NCBI GenBank assembly: GCA_027604005.1
Contig: JADGJT010000012.1
Span: forward strand, 1-64,000
Reading direction: 5' to 3'
Length of the DNA stretch: 64,000 nt
Origin: Dinochytrium kinnereticum
Lineage: Eukaryota > Chytridiomycota > Chytridiomycetes > Chytridiales > Chytridiaceae
A program made the translations under genes and the position numbers. Positions within the stretch are counted from its first letter, which is position 1. The number at the start of each line of letters is the position of its first letter. Under the pieces are notes generated by a model that saw only the letters and a list, made by a program, of their open reading frames with translations, was not told the origin of the DNA and made no database searches. This document shows positions 34,919 through 47,970 of the stretch, piece by piece.

Positions 34919-37187
34919 GGATTGGGTGTCTCTGAGAGGTATTCTGTTCTTTCAGATGGAGACCTTTTTTTTTCCCAATTGATCTGGATTATATGGTGCT
35001 CTTGCCTTTTTCCCTGGTTTTCCATTTTTTTTTTTTTCATCCCTTTTTATTCTGATATCTGCCCTTCATTTGTCTTTTTTTTCTTTTGCTTTCTCCATCT
35101 GGTTTCTCTCCTCGTTTTGAAGAGTCCCATGCCTTTTGTTTACCTTGTGAGATCCAGCTGTCTGTTTGTGTGCGGTTTCATCGACATTGTTCTTTGAGTT
35201 TTTCCTTTGAAAATAAAAAAAAAATGTTATCAACTGCTCTGTTACGAATGACATGAACAACAACTATGCCCATGATATGATTTCTTGAAAACAGAGGTCC
35301 CGCATATGCGTTAAATAATTAAGTAATGTAAAAGACGTTTGGTGTGTTGCTATGTTTTCTCGTTTTATTTTCCTTTCGTGCAGAAACATGTAAATGACAA
35401 CTGACCAGGATATTAATCATCTCTCAAGTTTAAGAAGCTTCGATAAAATATTGTGTCAGAGGCAACATCAAATTCCACCTATTGAATCAATAAGGTGAAA
35501 TTGAACCCAGCCTTTGAAAGAGGTCACTAAACACCATCCATCAACCTCATTCCCAAGACAAAGCAAGGAATCTGAACCAATGTACAATAAAGAGAGATGT
35601 GTCAAAAGCTACTATCAAACTCCACCTGGAGGTTACAGGATGGTGTTAGCGATCGAATGACTGGTTTGCTCTTCCCGTTCTGTAATGTCTGCCAGCGGAT
35701 GTAGGCCAGAGGCAGAGATAAGGTAAACGGGTGTGAGAGAGATGATATGTGAATGCAAGAGCATCCTTTGGCAAGGGAGTGAAGGGAAGGGAGGTGAAAC
35801 AGGTAAGGAGCGATGATTCAGCGATGACGATGGATGCGCAGAGCCTGTTGGCTAGTACCGATGCAGCGCTCGCGGATCCAGCGCATCGCTGAGATGGAGT
35901 GAAGGCGAATGGGGGTAGTGGGGTTGGATGAGGGGTTCCTTTTTCCTTTTTTTTTTTCAGAATCAAGTTTTTGAAAGGCGATTGAAAGAAAAAATCTTGT
36001 AAATGTGCAGAAGAAAACTGGAAAAGACGGAGCTTTTTGATGAGACAGGGAGGATTTCTGGGTTATCATTCATTTTTTTATGTATGTACATGCATGGATG
36101 TCTTTTTTATTATTTCATTTGGTGGGTTGGTTGAAGAGCTGAGAGACAGGAATAATACGAGGAAGTGCACTGAGATATCAACATATGGGAAGGCACTGCA
36201 GGGAGCGCATGGCGATTCGTATCCTTTGATATAACACCTGGAAACAAGTCGGAAGCTGGAATGATCAGCGAGCGTAGAATGCCGCTTTGAATTTGATGCT
36301 TTTTCGCGGTTGTTTCTTTGCTTCGCTGAAGTAAGACATTATCCAACAAAGAAATCATGTCCATCTTTAGCGCATTCCATTTCCAGGCTCATCACACATT
36401 TTTAAAGGCATGCTGTCATCAATCTGAAGACAATGTAGAAAGTCAAAAGAACGCATCGCGTGCAGCCAAGTCATGCGATACAGTAAGCGAACAGGTGAAG
36501 CAAAGAAGAAAGCAGAACGAGCAAGGCAATGCATGGGGGTGGTGACTCTGTATCTGATTCAGCGTAGCTGAGCGGCCGTTCCCTTGTCCGCCCCCTGATC
36601 TGATCAAAGTAGGAACCAGCAGCAGGGAGAACGTAAACAAACAACGAACTCAAATTTCTCAACTGAATTTTTTCAAAAACCGCTCACTGCTGGCCCCTTT
36701 CTTCTTCACCAGCTACTCGGCTGCTTCAAGAAGAGGTTGGTTGACAACGCCAGCGACCGTCCTCATCCCGTTCATTCAGCCGACAACAGGAATTTGAAGG
36801 CGCATCGACTGCAGCCTCACAAGGTAGCTTATTTGCTTATCAATCAGTGGCTGAGAATGGAACCTTACCCACCTGCGCAGACAAAAGGACTTCACCCCCT
36901 CCTGCCAAACACTCCACACCCTTCGGATTTTGCGGAGGATAGCTGTGATCAGGATAGCTGTGTAGGAGGGTTATCGGTTGCGGGTCATCGGCGGCGGTGC
37001 ATAAGTAACTGCAGGAAACAAAAAGGTGGTGGCAACTTGGATTGTACATCTACCAGCAGCGAGTGGGGCAGAAGCGACCGAGGAAAGAGAAGAGGGGGTC
37101 TCATAAGAGAATACTCTTTCAACCTCTTTTCACCCGGCTGCGTAGAATACAGTTTCCCTACATCGGGTTCTTCAGGAACATCTCCAA
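34919..37187. other. Long intergenic region
   Basis: About 2.3 kb between SDHA and the low-complexity gene. Frames in 36737-37222 (161 codons) are open but read as random, Cys/His/Pro-rich peptide. No conserved motif, RNA gene or transposon signature is seen. Confidence 0.35.
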
Positions 37188-40100
37188 ATGGGACAAACGG
37201 CTTCATCTGGATCCAGCAGTAACAAGAAGAACATTGATTTACCAAGCCCGATCCATCACCACAGCCATCAAGCGCACCACCATTCTTTCGATTCGACGGC
37301 ACCCTCTGCTTTGACATCGGACTGTTTTTCTGTGGAGGACGATTCTGCGATCGCTGGAAGCGGACATACGGTATGCCCGGTTTTTTGAAGCCTTTTTGAT
37401 GTGATGGGGTTGTGCGCTTAGAGGAGGCAAGATTTTAGATTCGAGGCAAAGCAGGTGCTGGGGCTTGCCGCGATGTGGATGAAGCGTCGGACATTGAAGA
37501 AGCAGACAGATGCTCTTTTTGTTGTCATTGATGGCTAATCGCCACTTCTTCTCCCCTTCCGACACCTCTCCCACCCCTCCTACTTTAACAAACCGCCCCT
37601 CATCACACACAAAATACTCATGCACTTCAAATAGACTTCTCAACTAGGAGTGGAATCGAACGTAACCTCTGCCCCAACACGATCCACAAAGACCGACACG
37701 GCATCAATCGACTTTCACGCTAGAGCTAAGGGAGGTATTTCTATCGCCCCCTTTTCCATCCAAGACGTATCTGTCCCGCCCCCTGTCGAACCAGCAGCAG
37801 TTTCCATTGCAACCTCAGTCTCTGGCCACGTCAAGAGCAGGAGCCTTCGCACCGAGCAACCATTAAAATCAACTCATCGTCCATCAGGACCGATCCCGAA
37901 CGTTCCCCCACCCTCTACATCGATGACCGCGGACGCTGGAAGAGCGACGATGACGCTCCCAACCTCAAATGGATCGTCTGTGAGCGTTGCTAGGAAGAAG
38001 ACAAGAGGACAGGAGATGGTTGTTGCGCAGATCCGTGCAGAGCAGGAGAGGAGGGCGGCGTTGAATGCTGAGAAACTTGCTGCTGAAAATGCGAGGAAGG
38101 CGGCTGAGGCGGAGAAGCTTCAATCAAAGGTTGCTGGAAAGGCAAAGGTTGCAAAAGGGAAGGGACGGAATATAGTTGCGCCAAAAAATGCGTTATTGGC
38201 TGTCAAATCTAACCTAAACGAGAAGAAGGAGGTCTCGGCTAAGGCTGGAGCTTCAGAGGCGTTGGATTGGGGGGATGAGTGGAAAGCTGCATCGTCAACG
38301 CCTATTTCGGATGAACCAGAGGTTGCTTCTAGCGTCTTGCCTCCCGCTTCAACTACTGTCTCTGCCAGCGATTCACTCGCACCCACATTAAACCTATCCA
38401 CGAGCCATCAAGCACATCCCCCCACTTCAGGGACTTGCTCCTTCTGTGTGAACCCTGCATTATCGCAATCTACTGGCTACGCAACGTCACAGTCGCAGAT
38501 GCCGACATTCGGAACATCCGTGGGGTCACCGACCTTTTCGACGACTAGGTCTAACAGTTCCACATTGTCTGCTGGTGGTTCTTCTTGGTCCTCTTTCTTT
38601 CCGAGCGGTGCTGGAATGACAGCTTCGGGAACGGGAGGGAATTTGATGGGACTCGGGGTGCCTAATTTTGGTGCGGCCAGTTCTGCCTCGGGAGAGGGGT
38701 CTGCGTTTGTGTTTGGGAACTCTGCAAAGCGTTAGTTTCTCCCGCCTTTTTCTTCCATGCTTTCTTTCCGCCTTAAAGATCATTTTGCGCCTTTTTTTTC
38801 AATTCCATATCTTTTATTATTTGTTTCACAGCCACGACATCTCATACTTCGTGTCTTTTCTAGCAGCCCCACAGCCAATCAGTTTCGCGAGTCTTGCGCG
38901 TCAGAGCCAGTCAACTAGTCTTCCAACTCAACTGCGCTCTTCACCCTCACCCATCAGTATACCAACAACCTCTTCAAATTACACATCGGCCGTAATCACA
39001 ACAACCCCCGCAGAGCCCCTCCCATACTTTCCGGCATCGTCAGGCTCTTCCGCAACAACCCTTTTTAACCAATTCAACAAGCCTATCAAATTACCTAGCA
39101 AGAAGAACCGACCTTCGTCCATTCCACTTCCACTCCCGCCTCCTTCTACTCTACCTCTTTTTCCTACGTCAACTGCTGAGCAATCTACCCCTTCTTCTGC
39201 CTCTTCGCCGGCTGCTCCGAAATCAATCAGGGGTACGACGAGCAGCTGTGGAAGTGATAGCGGAAGCGAATCTGATTGCAGCGACGAGTACTCTGCCAGA
39301 TTTCCAGGTCCCGGAGAGGTAGTTACAAGGATCAACGGGATAGCTACCAAGGTCTTTCCAACCGCAAACCAGGATCCACTGTCTCCTGTAAAGAAGAAGA
39401 CTGCTACCAATGCAACCGTTAAGAAGAAGAAGCGGATCGCCGTGCCATCTGCCACAGGAGTATCTCCATCCCTCTTTTCGTTTGGGAGGAACCCATTTGT
39501 TTACCCTATGTCATCCGCGGCTGCGACCTCGGTGACGGATAGCAATGTTTCCACGCCGTTTGGTATATTTGGGGGTTCAACGGTTCCTGCTGCTACAGGG
39601 TCTTCGCCTATTGGAGCCTCGGGGTCTGGATTAGCGGGTATCGGTATGAACGGGGGGGTTTTGGGACTTGGTCTGGGGATTCTTAGTGGACAAAGTGCTG
39701 GGGTTGGTGGATCTGGTATGGGGAGTGGAGGGATGGTTGGGATGAGATCTCCTTCAGCTGTTTCGACTGCAGCGGGATTTGGGGTTGCTGTGGCACCTTC
39801 ATTGTATTTTGGGACTGGCCCCGGACCTTCTAATGGCTCTAGCCTTTATTCTTCGCATGGGATAGGGTCTGGAGTTCCGCTTTTCACTTCAACTCCTACT
39901 TCTGCGGCACCTTTGATAAAGACATCTCCGTTGTCAACATCACCGTCCGCAACGATCCCGACTATTCAATTTGATTTCGTCGGGAAGTCTTCTCCCCTCA
40001 AATCTCCTGTCACCGATGGGGGTTTGAAAGGGGTCCAACCATTATTTCAAGGAAACCCGACACCAAAACCCCCTGCCACCACTAGCACTTCACGATCGGA

Positions 40101-41016
40101 TGCTATCGTGTCACCATGGGAGGTGTTTGTTGCAGGTTCAGATGGGGATGAAGGAGACTACGGAAAGGTCCCGTTCACATTGAAGGATTTGCCCGATTTG
40201 TTGGATGACGCCGAAGTCGAGCATATGGAGAAGACTTTGCATGTGATGGGTTCAAAGGTAGATAGCACTGCTTCTTCCTCTACGAGGATATTGGCAGCCG
40301 GTCCTCCTCAGCCTGTTAGCCAGCAACAAAACCCTTTAGCTCCTATGCCCTCTAACAGAAAGAAAAAGGGAGCACCCGGAAAACCTCCTCTTCACCCAAA
40401 TCAGCAGCAAAACAGTATCCCTATGCCCTCTTCACAACGTCCCGCCCACCAAACTGCACAGAACAACCGTCCGCTTACCCCCCGCGATCCTTCGCCCCCG
40501 CCTCCCCCCCCTCACCAAAAAAATACCGAAAAACCCCCCCTCTCCCCAGGGAGCCAAAAACGCCTATCAGCTATTGAAGGCATTCCGGAGCCGCAAGTTC
40601 TATCCTACCGACGACGAAGGTCTCGTTACAAAGAGCTTCTTCGACGCAACGGCGCGGCAAGGGGGGTCGATTTCGCATGTTTTTTTTGTGAATTTGAGAA
40701 TGTGTTTGGAGGGCGAGAAGTTTGGAGAAGGAGGAGGGATGGAGAGAGAGTTGAGAGTCCAGGGAGCGCTGGAAGCGGGGGTAATTCGGCGGCTTTGGCT
40801 GCTGAGAAGGGTGTAGGGGGTGGGAAGGTGCCTGCTGTGCCGACGGCTGCTGCGGGAACGAATGGACAGGGGTCGGGGTCGGGGTCGGGGTCGGGGTCTG
40901 CAAGTACTGCGGCTACCATTGCAGCTACGGCTTCGGCGAATGCGGCGGCGAGTACGCCGGCTGGAGGAGGTGGGGGTGGGGGGGGAGGTAGGAAGGGGAA
41001 GACGAAGAGAAAGTGA
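37188..41016 (+). CDS. Large low-complexity protein, possibly N-myristoylated
   Basis: Three exons, join(37188-37370, 37635-38730, 38864-41016), give 1143 aa. The start MGQTASSGSSSNKK fits the N-myristoylation consensus (Gly2, Ser6). Nearly all of the protein is Ser/Thr/Pro/Ala/Gly-rich and predicted disordered. Exceptions are a charged coiled coil near residues 175-230 (GQEMVVAQIRAEQERRAALN then AEKLAAENARKAAEAEKLQ), a WGDEW motif, a conserved-looking FPGPGEVVTRINGIATKVFP block, and an acidic FTLKDLPDLLDDAEVEHMEK segment. The tail has GSGSGS and a KGKTKRK end. No family is recognised. Between 40555 and 40760 a different frame is much more protein-like than this one, so the C-terminal model may contain a missed intron pair or a homopolymer error (C8 at 40504-40511, C7 near 40536). 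Confidence 0.65.
40868..40898 (+). repeat. GGGTCG hexanucleotide tandem repeat
   Basis: Four to five GGGGTC units in tandem encode a Gly-Ser run in the low-complexity protein. Four closely spaced G-runs make this a candidate G-quadruplex on the coding strand. Confidence 0.7.
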
Positions 41017-41500
41017 CATAGGGAGATTGTTAATGTTTGTGTCAAGTTATAGTTTTTGTTATTTCATTACTTTCTTTTACTTGAAGGGTTGTTGGGTTTG
41101 AATTCTTGAGTGGTTTGGTCGGGCTCCGTTCTACTCTTCCCTTTCTTTGCTGATAAGGATGGCTTCTTGGGGACCTTGCACCTTGAGAAAGATTTAACTT
41201 GGTCTTGCACAAGTGAGCGAGATGTTGGCATTTTGATCAATGGTTCCTTTTGAGTTCTTACGTTTTCTTTTTCTTTTTTCTCTCCTCTCTCTTCTTTTTG
41301 GTCTTGTTTCTTATTTTTTTTTTCTTCCAAACTAGCCTTTTCCTCAAACGTCCTTTTCCGCCTTCTTTCTTTCCTTCACGAAAAAAACTATTATGTTATT
41401 AAACTGCACTGTTATTGTGGTCTGGTAGTCTTTCGAATCCTGTAAGGTCCTGTGCAGCTGACAATTCCAAAAAGCAAACGTTAATGACTGGTCTGAAAAA
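41017..41500. other. Spacer before SKI2
   Basis: About 480 bp, T-rich, with no supported coding sequence. It must contain the terminator of the low-complexity gene and the SKI2 promoter. Confidence 0.3.
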
Positions 41501-44500
41501 ATGACTATTCACATTGATCAGTTCCTCGAGGAGTTGGAGAAGTTAGAGGCTGCACCTCCCGCAGGTGAGGATTGGAATGCGGAATAACTTGAGAGCCGTT
41601 TAAAACTTTGCGGCGATGACCTTTAATGCATGCAGGGATGGACTTGATGGTGGCCTCAATGCCTTCTACACCATTGTTGATTAAACACGCAGCCTATGCG
41701 ATACTTGAAACCGTATTTCTAACTGTTTCTTTAAAACGATCACTCTCTTTCTATTAGCAGGCATTCAGCCACCGCCCTTCTCCATCCTTACAACCGGAAG
41801 ACTCGGTGCCCATAAGGTCGTCCCAAGACATCATCGGCAACCTCCTTCAGCAGCCATTCCCGCGGTGAATGATGTAAGTTTCTTTCCGTACGAAGATATT
41901 TGGCCATAATACTAGTTTGCATCATGCAACAAAACAAAAGCTTCCATTTGGTTTAGGCCCATTCGAAGATGAGAACCTTGCCTATGAAATCATCGAAGAC
42001 CACCTAACGCCTAAGAAAGGCTTTGATCAACGCATGTTGGACCACGTTCAGAGGTTTGTTCATCATTGAAGAAGCATCATCGAGTTTCTGAAACACCTAC
42101 TAGAGTAATCAAGAAAGATGTTAACATCGATAACTGCTTCGTCCTTCCTACATCGGGTTTCCGAACAGTATTGGATATAGAAAGAGATCTATGGACCGAA
42201 GAACTTATTCTGGATAGTTTTGAAGAGGTTTCTCGTGTAATCTTATAAAGGAAACTAACACAAAGAAAAGAGTTTGGCCGATACGACGCAGACTTCCAAA
42301 ACTTCCTTATCCTTTCAACGAGAAGCGTCGGCCAAGACGGATTACGTAAGGGGCCGATCGACGAATTTGCCATTTCTACCGGGTATCTTATTATTGAAGT
42401 TTCAAAGTGTTAATATGTTTTCCTGTTACAGGTGGTCTTGAGGATATTGCGGCGTTAAGTAGCGGTGGTGGTATTTTTGTTGAAGAGGATGTTGAGAGGT
42501 TATTCAAGTTAGATACCGGTAGGTGTTTTTCTTTGACGTTCTATAACGTTGACTACTTGGCTTATAGTTGTTGTCTGGCTTTTTTCTTTATTTATAAGTC
42601 TCACATATCATGGCTTCTTCTTATTTTATTTTTTCTATGATGTCTATAGATGGACTACGGAAGATACCGCCGGGTCTTGAACGAGGACTTGCTATACCGG
42701 GTCGGTTCCGACATCTATAATCTTTAAGCTTACATTTATACATCCTATCGACTTTTCCCTTTTTTAGACGCGTTTACAGAAGGCTCAAAAACGTTAGATA
42801 TCAATGACCTCTTATTTGGTGACGATGACGATATGAAGATATTCGAAGACGCTAATAACGAAATCAACGCTACCGACGAAGATGTAAAATTTATTTGCAG
42901 CGTATAATCTAAAATGCTTTAAGGCTCAGAAAGCTCCCGAGATCATATCTCTCCCCAAATTAAAGAACGAGGAAATTGATGCTATTCTACCAGAACCACA
43001 ACCATCTTTGCGTCCCTTGCCTGCTAAATCGAAAGATATAACAAGGCAAAAGGAGTGGGCACATGTTGTCGATGTAAATATGCCATTTCCTGACTTTCAC
43101 GAAAAAGTTCCAGACATGGCTCAGAAGGTAATAATGCTTTTATATTCCTTAGCCCTTAGCGTAACGGTCTTCCTCTAGTATCCTTTCGAGCTGGATCTTT
43201 TCCAAAAACGCGCCGTGTATCATCTTGAGAATGGTGACTCGGTGTTCGTTGCCGCTCATACTTCGGCTGGGAAGACTGTGGTCGCAGAATATGCCATTGC
43301 ATTAGCCCAGAAACATATGACTAGGTTGGGCTTATTCGAGACATGTGACTCAATTTATTCTTCTAGGGCCATCTACACGTCCCCTATTAAGGCCTTATCA
43401 AACCAAAAGTTCAGGGATTTTAAGAACGTTTTTGAGGATGTCGGTATCCTCACGGGAGATATTCAGATCCGTCCCGAAGCTTCTTGCTTAATTATGACAA
43501 CTGAGATTTTAAGAAGTATGTTGTATAGGGGCGCAGATTTAATACGAGACGTTGAATTCGTGATTTTTGATGAGGTCCACTACGTGAACGACATAGAGGT
43601 TAGTTCGACCTACTTACTGTTTTCTTTTAGTGAAGAACAATATGCTTACAATAGGCATAGAGAGGCGTTGTTTGGGAGGAGGTTATCATTATGTTACCGG
43701 CACATGTTACATTTATTTTGCTGTCAGCGACTGTTCCAAATACAAAGGAGTTTGCGGATTGGGTTGGGTAGTTATTCTTCTCTGTCATTCCTGCTTGTCT
43801 AATCTGTAAAATGAGTTGAATCCTTACTAAGTTTTCAAATAGTCGGACAAAGAAGAAGGATATTTACGTTATATCCACTCTAAAAAGGCCTGTCCCGCTA
43901 GAGCATCACATTTACGTAGAAAAAGAGCTCTTCAAAATCGTTGGTCCCGACAAGAGATTTATCACGACAGGGTAAAGTAGTCTACCGCGTTACTTTTTAA
44001 CATCGCTCAAGCTGGAAAGCAGCGCATGACAATCTACCAAGTTCAAAACGTGCCGAGGCCAAAAAGGATGCAAGGCCAACTGGACGAGGCGATGGTGGGC
44101 GCGGTGGACAGAGGGGTGGTACGAGAGGAGGCGGAGGGGGTAGTCGTGGAGCTAATGCTGGAGGCGGACGCGGAGGTTTTGGTGGCGGTAGTGCTGGTCG
44201 GGGCGGTGGAGGGGCTAATAGCTTTTCACGAGATCTTTCGGTTCGTGATTTCTTTTCCGTCCTTTTATATCCTTACTTTCTTTCGTAGGACCGAAATATG
44301 TATATATCTTTGATTGGACTACTCAAGAAGAAAAGCCTTCTTCCGGTTATTGTTTTCTCTTTTTCTAAGAAGAAGTGTGAAGAGTACGCAAATGTTCTTG
44401 TGAATCTCGATTTGACGTCCGGGGCGACAGAGAAGAGTGAGATTCACGTTTTTATTGAAAGGAGTCTTGCAAGGCTGAAGGGTTAGTGTCTGTCGTGTAA

Positions 44501-46869
44501 TTGTCCCTTTTTTTCTTTGATTCACGGTTTTCAGGTACGGACCGCGAATTGCCTCAGGTGCTTCGCATAAGGGAACTCCTCTCCAGAGGCATCGCCGTAC
44601 ATCATGGGGGACTTCTCCCCATAATTAAAGAAATGGTCGAAATCTTGTTCACACGTGGCTTAGTTAAGGTCCTTTTCGCCACTGAAACATTCGCTATGGG
44701 TGTTAACGCACCCGCAAGAGCTGTTGTTTTCTCTATGATACGAAAGCATGATGGCCGAAGCTTTAGAGAGCTTTTGCCGGGTATCATCCCTTCTGTTTTC
44801 AATAACTGACTATATATAACAGGTGAGTATACCCAAATGTCCGGTCGAGCTGGGCGTCGTGGATTGGATGATACGGGTATGGTGATCATAGCATGCAATG
44901 ATGATATTCCTGAGGTATGCAGTGTAAAATTGAACTTGAGCATGACCCCTCTTTAGCAAGGAATTCTATCCCAAATGATTCTTGGCAAACCCACCAAACT
45001 CGAAAGTCAATTTCGCCTCACCTACACAATGATATTGAACCTACTACGAGTGGAGGCTCTGAAAGTAGAGGAAATGATCAAACGGAGCTTTTCGGAGAAT
45101 TCAGCGCAGAAGCTTCTTCCCGAGCAGCAGATGAAATTCGATGAGGTCTGTTAACAAAGCGTTTTCAGCCTTCCCTTATCTTTGTAGACCTCGAAGCGAC
45201 TATCAACGGTTAAAAAACTGGAGTGCGGAATCTGCGGTGACAACATTTCCGAGTACTATGATCTTTCAGCCCGAGCTATGCTTTTAAACCACGAGCTACG
45301 GGAAAAGCTTCTGAGAACTCCATCTGGTGTCAGATCCGTTCTTCCAGGCCGTGTTGTTGTTATTAACAGCGGATTCTACCGAAATACTTTGGCTTTTGTT
45401 CTCAAGCAAGGGACTATTGTGTCTGGAATGGGGACTTCCATTGGGGAAGCTGCAAGGACCGAAGCACTACGGGGTGGGAAGCCATTTGTTTTGCTTTTAC
45501 TTGTGGAGAAAAAGGGGGACGTTAGGCCAGCTTTTGACGAGTCAGGTAAGATTTCTCAGCTATTTCCCCTTTCATATCTTCCTGCCTTTTTAACAATTAT
45601 TTCCTTTTTTACAGGACTAGCACCTTTACCCTTAACAGTATTAGTTAATCCCGAAGCTTCAAAGGCATGTGGTGAAATCGCAAGCCTCCCATACACGGAC
45701 ATAGCTATCATCACGAAGCACTCGATAAAGGTTGCCATTTGCTTTCACTTTTCTCACTTTATACTAGGCAGACTTTGATGGTATCGCTGATCGGCAAGAC
45801 GAATTTGAATTAAGTAAGGCTATCGAGTCGCTACAGAAAGTGGCATCGGAACTCGTTAGCTGCGGTAAGGATGACTTCTACTCTTTCGTATAGATTTATA
45901 GTCTTTTCAGGTAACTTCCAGGAGAACGACTGGTCTAAGATTAGGGATCTTGATTTCCAGGAAAAGTTTAGGGAGAAGACGATGCTCATGGGTGACCTTT
46001 CGCTGTATAACTGCACACGGTGCCCAGATCTTGCTAGCCATGTTGGTTCTATTGTTTGCTTTTCTGACTTACCGACCTTTTTTGTTTTAAGTACGCGATG
46101 ATTCATACCCAAAAGCAGTTAGAGGCTCGAGTCGCAGAGCTTGCTTTCAGTATATCAGACCAGAATTTGGAGCTTCTTCCTGAGTACCAACAAAGGATTG
46201 AGGTCCTAAAGGAGATGAAGTACATAGATGAGATTGGAACGGTGCAGCTTAAGGGAAGGGTTGCCTGTGAAGTACGTCCCCTCGAAATTTTTAAGAAGCT
46301 GAATTAAAATCTTCTCTTATTCTACCTCAGATAAACACCGCTGATGAGCTTATACTCACAGAACTGATTCTCAACAACTTCCTTGCGGAGTTCGAGCCAG
46401 CCGAAATTGTAGCCCTTCTATCTTGTTTTGTGTTTCAAGAAAAAAGCTCGAGTGAGCCCAACCTAACCCCCAATCTCCAACGTGGTGTGGATGAGATCAA
46501 ATCGATTGCGCTCAAAGTTTGGGAGATCCAACAAGCGTGCCGTGTGGATATGAGAGGTGATGATGCCTTTGCAGGGCTTAAATTTGGATTGGTTGAGGTT
46601 GTTTACGAGTGGGCCAAAGGAATGGCCTTTAAGGAGATAACGGAATTGACGGATGTTTTAGAAGGTGGGTTAAGCTTTCTTCCAAGCAGAACAGTATTCA
46701 GATGGCTTTAGGGTCGATTGTGCGATGCATTGTCCGGTTGGATGAAACCTGTCGTGAAGTTCGAGGAGCATCCAAGATAATTGGAGACGCAGGCCTTCAT
46801 AGGAAGATGGAAGATGCTGCGGAGTTAATTAGGCGAGATATCGTTTTTGCTGCTTCACTGTATTTTTAA
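41501..46869 (+). CDS. SKI2: Ski2-type DExH RNA helicase of the SKI complex
   Basis: Twenty-five exons join in frame to 1306 aa: 41501-41564, 41761-41873, 41941-42053, 42104-42227, 42271-42382, 42432-42518, 42650-42700, 42768-42883, 42924-43127, 43179-43324, 43367-43598, 43661-43767, 43843-43971, 44012-44240, 44289-44481, 44535-44780, 44823-44914, 44957-45145, 45188-45545, 45615-45730, 45768-45864, 45911-46041, 46092-46271, 46331-46664, 46712-46869. In the family, SKI2 is the cytoplasmic 3'-5' helicase that, with SKI3 and SKI8, feeds mRNA to the exosome. The N-terminus has the SKI2 linker [17 protein letters not shown] and EWAHVVDVN. The helicase has [72 protein letters not shown] and [12 protein letters not shown]. 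An RGG-rich stretch of about 70 residues (exon 44012-44240) lies between the two RecA domains. The arch and the C-terminal helical domain, ending [10 protein letters not shown], are complete. Confidence 0.95.
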
Positions 46870-47970
46870 GATAATACATGGTCAAATCTTTCAGGTCAAT
46901 ATTTAGTTTCATAAATAAGATTTTCAGCGAGGAGGGATTTAGGCGACAATACTTCCTTCAAGACGTGTTGAAGAGCGGCCAAGTTGAAAGAAATGTCAAT
47001 ACGATTGCTTTGCGACAACTTGCCGCCGTTGCTGGTGATAGCAGGCTGTTTGAGCTGCATAGTGGTACGAAGGCTGCCAAAACGTTTGCTGCGTTAGCCT
47101 GAATATTCGCACTATTGCTATCAACAGCAGCAGCGCTGGTCTGGGTGATCGCAGTGTTGCCGATAATACCACAGTTGTTTCCCTGAGTCCCGGCACGCTG
47201 GATATTATTCTACACTTGTTGATGTGGCCGCCACAGAGTTATTGTTGATGGTGCCACTCACTGTTGGATTGCATGTTTGCGGCAAAGTTTTGACATGATC
47301 TGCGAGTTGTTGGTCTCGTTTCCAAACGACTGTCCGTTGATGTGGTTAAATGCGGTAATCCGCGGTTATCAACTGATAGCACCAGAGCAGAAAGGACATA
47401 CTCAGTTGTGCTATGCTTGGGTGGTGGATTCCGGTGGTCAGTCAGCTTCGTCCTCCAAACTGGACATCGGTGTCCGAGCTCAGAGACAGTTGTATGAGGT
47501 CAACTGGGCAAAGCAGAAAAGGAAAAACGAGAGTTCGAAAAATCTCTTCACACACACAGACGTACTGTTGGTGGAGTGATTCCTTGCTGCATCGTGGCTT
47601 TTCTCTTTTCTCAGATTCCTGGTGATTTTACTAATATATACCATACTTCGCCTCCATAATTTCTTCTTGCCCGCGCAAACGCTTGAGCTCTCCGTTTACC
47701 AGATGAATGTTACTACCACTTTCCTCAAGCTTCTCGGAATGTGGAAACACGTGTGTATGCCAGACCACCTCCTGGCTTTCTCAAGAGTATCGAGAGCCTT
47801 AAGATCCTTAAGTTGAAGCGCGCCTTTCGTCACGGGCAGGACCTGTCTCAAGCTTCTTACGTAGTCGGTAGCAGTAAGCATAATTCAGGGCTCAGGGAGT
47901 CTGGGATTGAGACTGGGTCCAAAATCCAGACACATTTTTCAGAGCATTTCAGCGTGTGGAGTTCCATAAC
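46870..47970. other. Spacer between SKI2 and the first WSC gene
   Basis: About 1.1 kb. The plus-strand frame 47277-47579 (100 codons) is open but has no motif, no splice partner and no clear promoter. I see no supported gene. Confidence 0.3.

Noticed and set aside
38979..39455. 158-codon minus-strand frame
   Set aside because: It lies antisense to the low-complexity gene and has no independent support.
47277..47579. 100-codon plus-strand frame between SKI2 and the WSC gene
   Set aside because: No motif, no splice partner, and the composition is not clearly coding.
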